Shown here: one piece after another, positions 5,589-6,405 of the stretch
How the letters are laid out: each line of letters starts with the position of its first letter
Position numbering within the stretch: position 1 is the first letter of the stretch
Assembly (NCBI GenBank): GCA_026983755.1
Contig: JALSTL010000210.1
Span: 1-6,405 of the forward strand
From: Melioribacteraceae bacterium
Lineage (GTDB): Bacteria; Bacteroidota; Ignavibacteria; Ignavibacteriales; Melioribacteraceae
Length of the DNA: 6,405 nucleotides
Reading direction: 5' to 3'
Notes under the pieces: model-generated
Databases searched by the model: none
Told to the model about the DNA's origin: nothing
Seen by the model: only the letters and a program-made list of their open reading frames with translations
Program-made: the position numbers and the translations under genes

Positions 5589-6405
5589 ATGATACAAAAA
5601 GCTAAACGTACCATGTACCGCATAGCATTATTGTTAATGTTTGCTATGTTAGGTCAAATGTTTGCTCAACAAACTCTTGACGATGTAAAAAAAGCTCGTA
5701 ACTTAAACGACGATGATGTTTTGGCTGCCGTTAAAACATTTATGCCTCGTGGCGGGCGCGACGAGTATTTTGCATTTGCAGGAACGGGTAATTCCGGAAC
5801 AATGATTGTTTACGGTTTGCCTTCAATGCGTATTTACAAATACGTCGGTGTTTTCTCACCTGAACCATGGCAAGGTTATGGTTATGATGACGAAAGCTCT
5901 CTAATGCTTAAAAAAAGTTCTCTTGACGACCGTATTTATAATTACGGCGATATGAGATATCCTGCGTTATCGGAAACAAACGGGGAATATAACGGAAAAT
6001 ATTTATTCTATTCCGATGGTGCTAATTCAAGAATTGCGTTGCTTGGTTTGGATGATTTTGAAACCAAACAAGTTTTAACAAACCCGTTATTTGCTAACTG
6101 CTATCCAGGTGTTGCTGTTACTGAAAATACGGAATATGTTATTCAAACAAGTCAATATCCTTCTCCATGGGATAACAAAGTTGCCAGTACAGATAATTTT
6201 GATTCTCAATTTAAATCAGGAGTAACTTTCTGGAAATTTGAAGATCCTAAAGGTGCTACTAAATCCGGTCATCATATAGGTCGTATGCTTAAAGAAAAAT
6301 CTTTTACTTTGGAACTACCTCCGTTTTCATTAGATTATTTTGATACAGGTAGAAAAGGAAGTAAAAATTTTGTTGTTGGTTTAGCTTCCAAAGATGGGAA
6401 AAATT
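5589..6405 (+). CDS. nosZ: NosZ-like protein, Sec-exported (clade II-type nitrous oxide reductase homologue) lacking visible CuZ histidines; 3' truncated by window
   Basis: The first 272 codons are present; full NosZ is usually about 600-700 residues. A Sec signal peptide (basic start, hydrophobic 12-26, likely cleavage after A26 in QMFA-QQ) replaces the Tat signal of clade I enzymes. The rest follows the clade II NosZ beta-propeller: K-A-R-x-L-x-D-D-D-V (34-43), R-D-E-Y-x-x-F (57-63), V-Y-G-L-P-S-M-R (74-81), G-Y-G-Y-D (96-100), Y-P-A-L-S-E-T-N-G (124-132), F-E-T-K-Q (156-160), N-P-L-F (165-168) and T-E-N-T-E-Y-V-I (178-185). Known NosZ reduces N2O to N2 in the periplasm using the CuZ and CuA centres. 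Here the expected HH pair of CuZ is R123-Y124, the third histidine position is Y172 in C-Y-P-G, and the N-D-K-A-N motif reads S-D-G-A-N (143-147). The CuA domain and four other CuZ ligands lie beyond the edge. Membership of the NosZ family is secure; N2O reductase activity is doubtful. Met9 (5613) is an alternative start that also leaves a signal peptide. Confidence 0.87.
   Translation, partial: MIQKAKRTMYRIALLLMFAMLGQMFAQQTLDDVKKARNLNDDDVLAAVKTFMPRGGRDEYFAFAGTGNSGTMIVYGLPSMRIYKYVGVFSPEPWQGYGYDDESSLMLKKSSLDDRIYNYGDMRYPALSETNGEYNGKYLFYSDGANSRIALLGLDDFETKQVLTNPLFANCYPGVAVTENTEYVIQTSQYPSPWDNKVASTDNFDSQFKSGVTFWKFEDPKGATKSGHHIGRMLKEKSFTLELPPFSLDYFDTGRKGSKNFVVGLASKDGKN

Noticed and set aside
5589..6405. 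NosZ-like gene as a frameshifted or decaying pseudogene
   Set aside because: The frame is open for all 272 visible codons, with an intact signal peptide and well-kept NosZ motifs around the changed ligand sites.

Overview
This AT-rich window most likely comes from an anaerobically respiring member of the Bacteroidota. The evidence is AT-biased codon use, a Sec-exported NosZ-like protein of the type common in that phylum, a system II cytochrome c maturation protein with a Bacteroidota-style C-terminal tail, and a possible TTTG / TAnnTTTG-like promoter. No ribosomal or housekeeping marker is present, so the taxonomy is inference.

Layout. Bases 1-150 (+) are the last 49 codons of ccsA (cytochrome c synthase, system II). 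It converges on a four-gene operon read on the minus strand, and a short hairpin lies between the two stop codons. In transcription order the operon encodes a Tat-exported molybdopterin oxidoreductase of the polysulfide/thiosulfate/tetrathionate reductase type (5077-2303), a four-cluster [4Fe-4S] electron-transfer subunit (2284-1682), an eight-helix NrfD/PsrC quinone-reactive anchor (1658-747) and a TorD/DmsD-type chaperone (740-183). Spacers are only 18, 23 and 6 bases, so this is a complete A-B-C-chaperone respiratory module. A very AT-rich, gene-free 511-base divergent region (5078-5588) follows, holding several palindromes and recurrent TATTC/GAATA half-sites. Bases 5589-6405 (+) are the first 272 codons of a NosZ-like (nitrous oxide reductase) gene that runs off the right edge.

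How the parts fit. The three-subunit enzyme should move electrons between the menaquinone pool (through the NrfD-type anchor), the Fe-S subunit and a periplasmic molybdopterin active site. The chaperone would look after cofactor loading and Tat export of the large subunit. Its substrate cannot be fixed from sequence alone, but a sulfur oxyanion or polysulfide is the best guess. CcsA would mature periplasmic c-type cytochromes, which are usual partners of anaerobic reductases.

Main observation. The NosZ-like protein keeps the clade II (Sec-dependent) NosZ scaffold closely, yet at both CuZ histidine sites visible here the histidines are replaced. The usual D-x-H-H-P reads D-M-R-Y-P (R123, Y124), and the usual histidine of the D-H-G-type motif reads C-Y-P-G (Y172). 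This suggests a NosZ paralogue with an altered or absent CuZ centre, placed divergently from a Psr/Phs-type operon.
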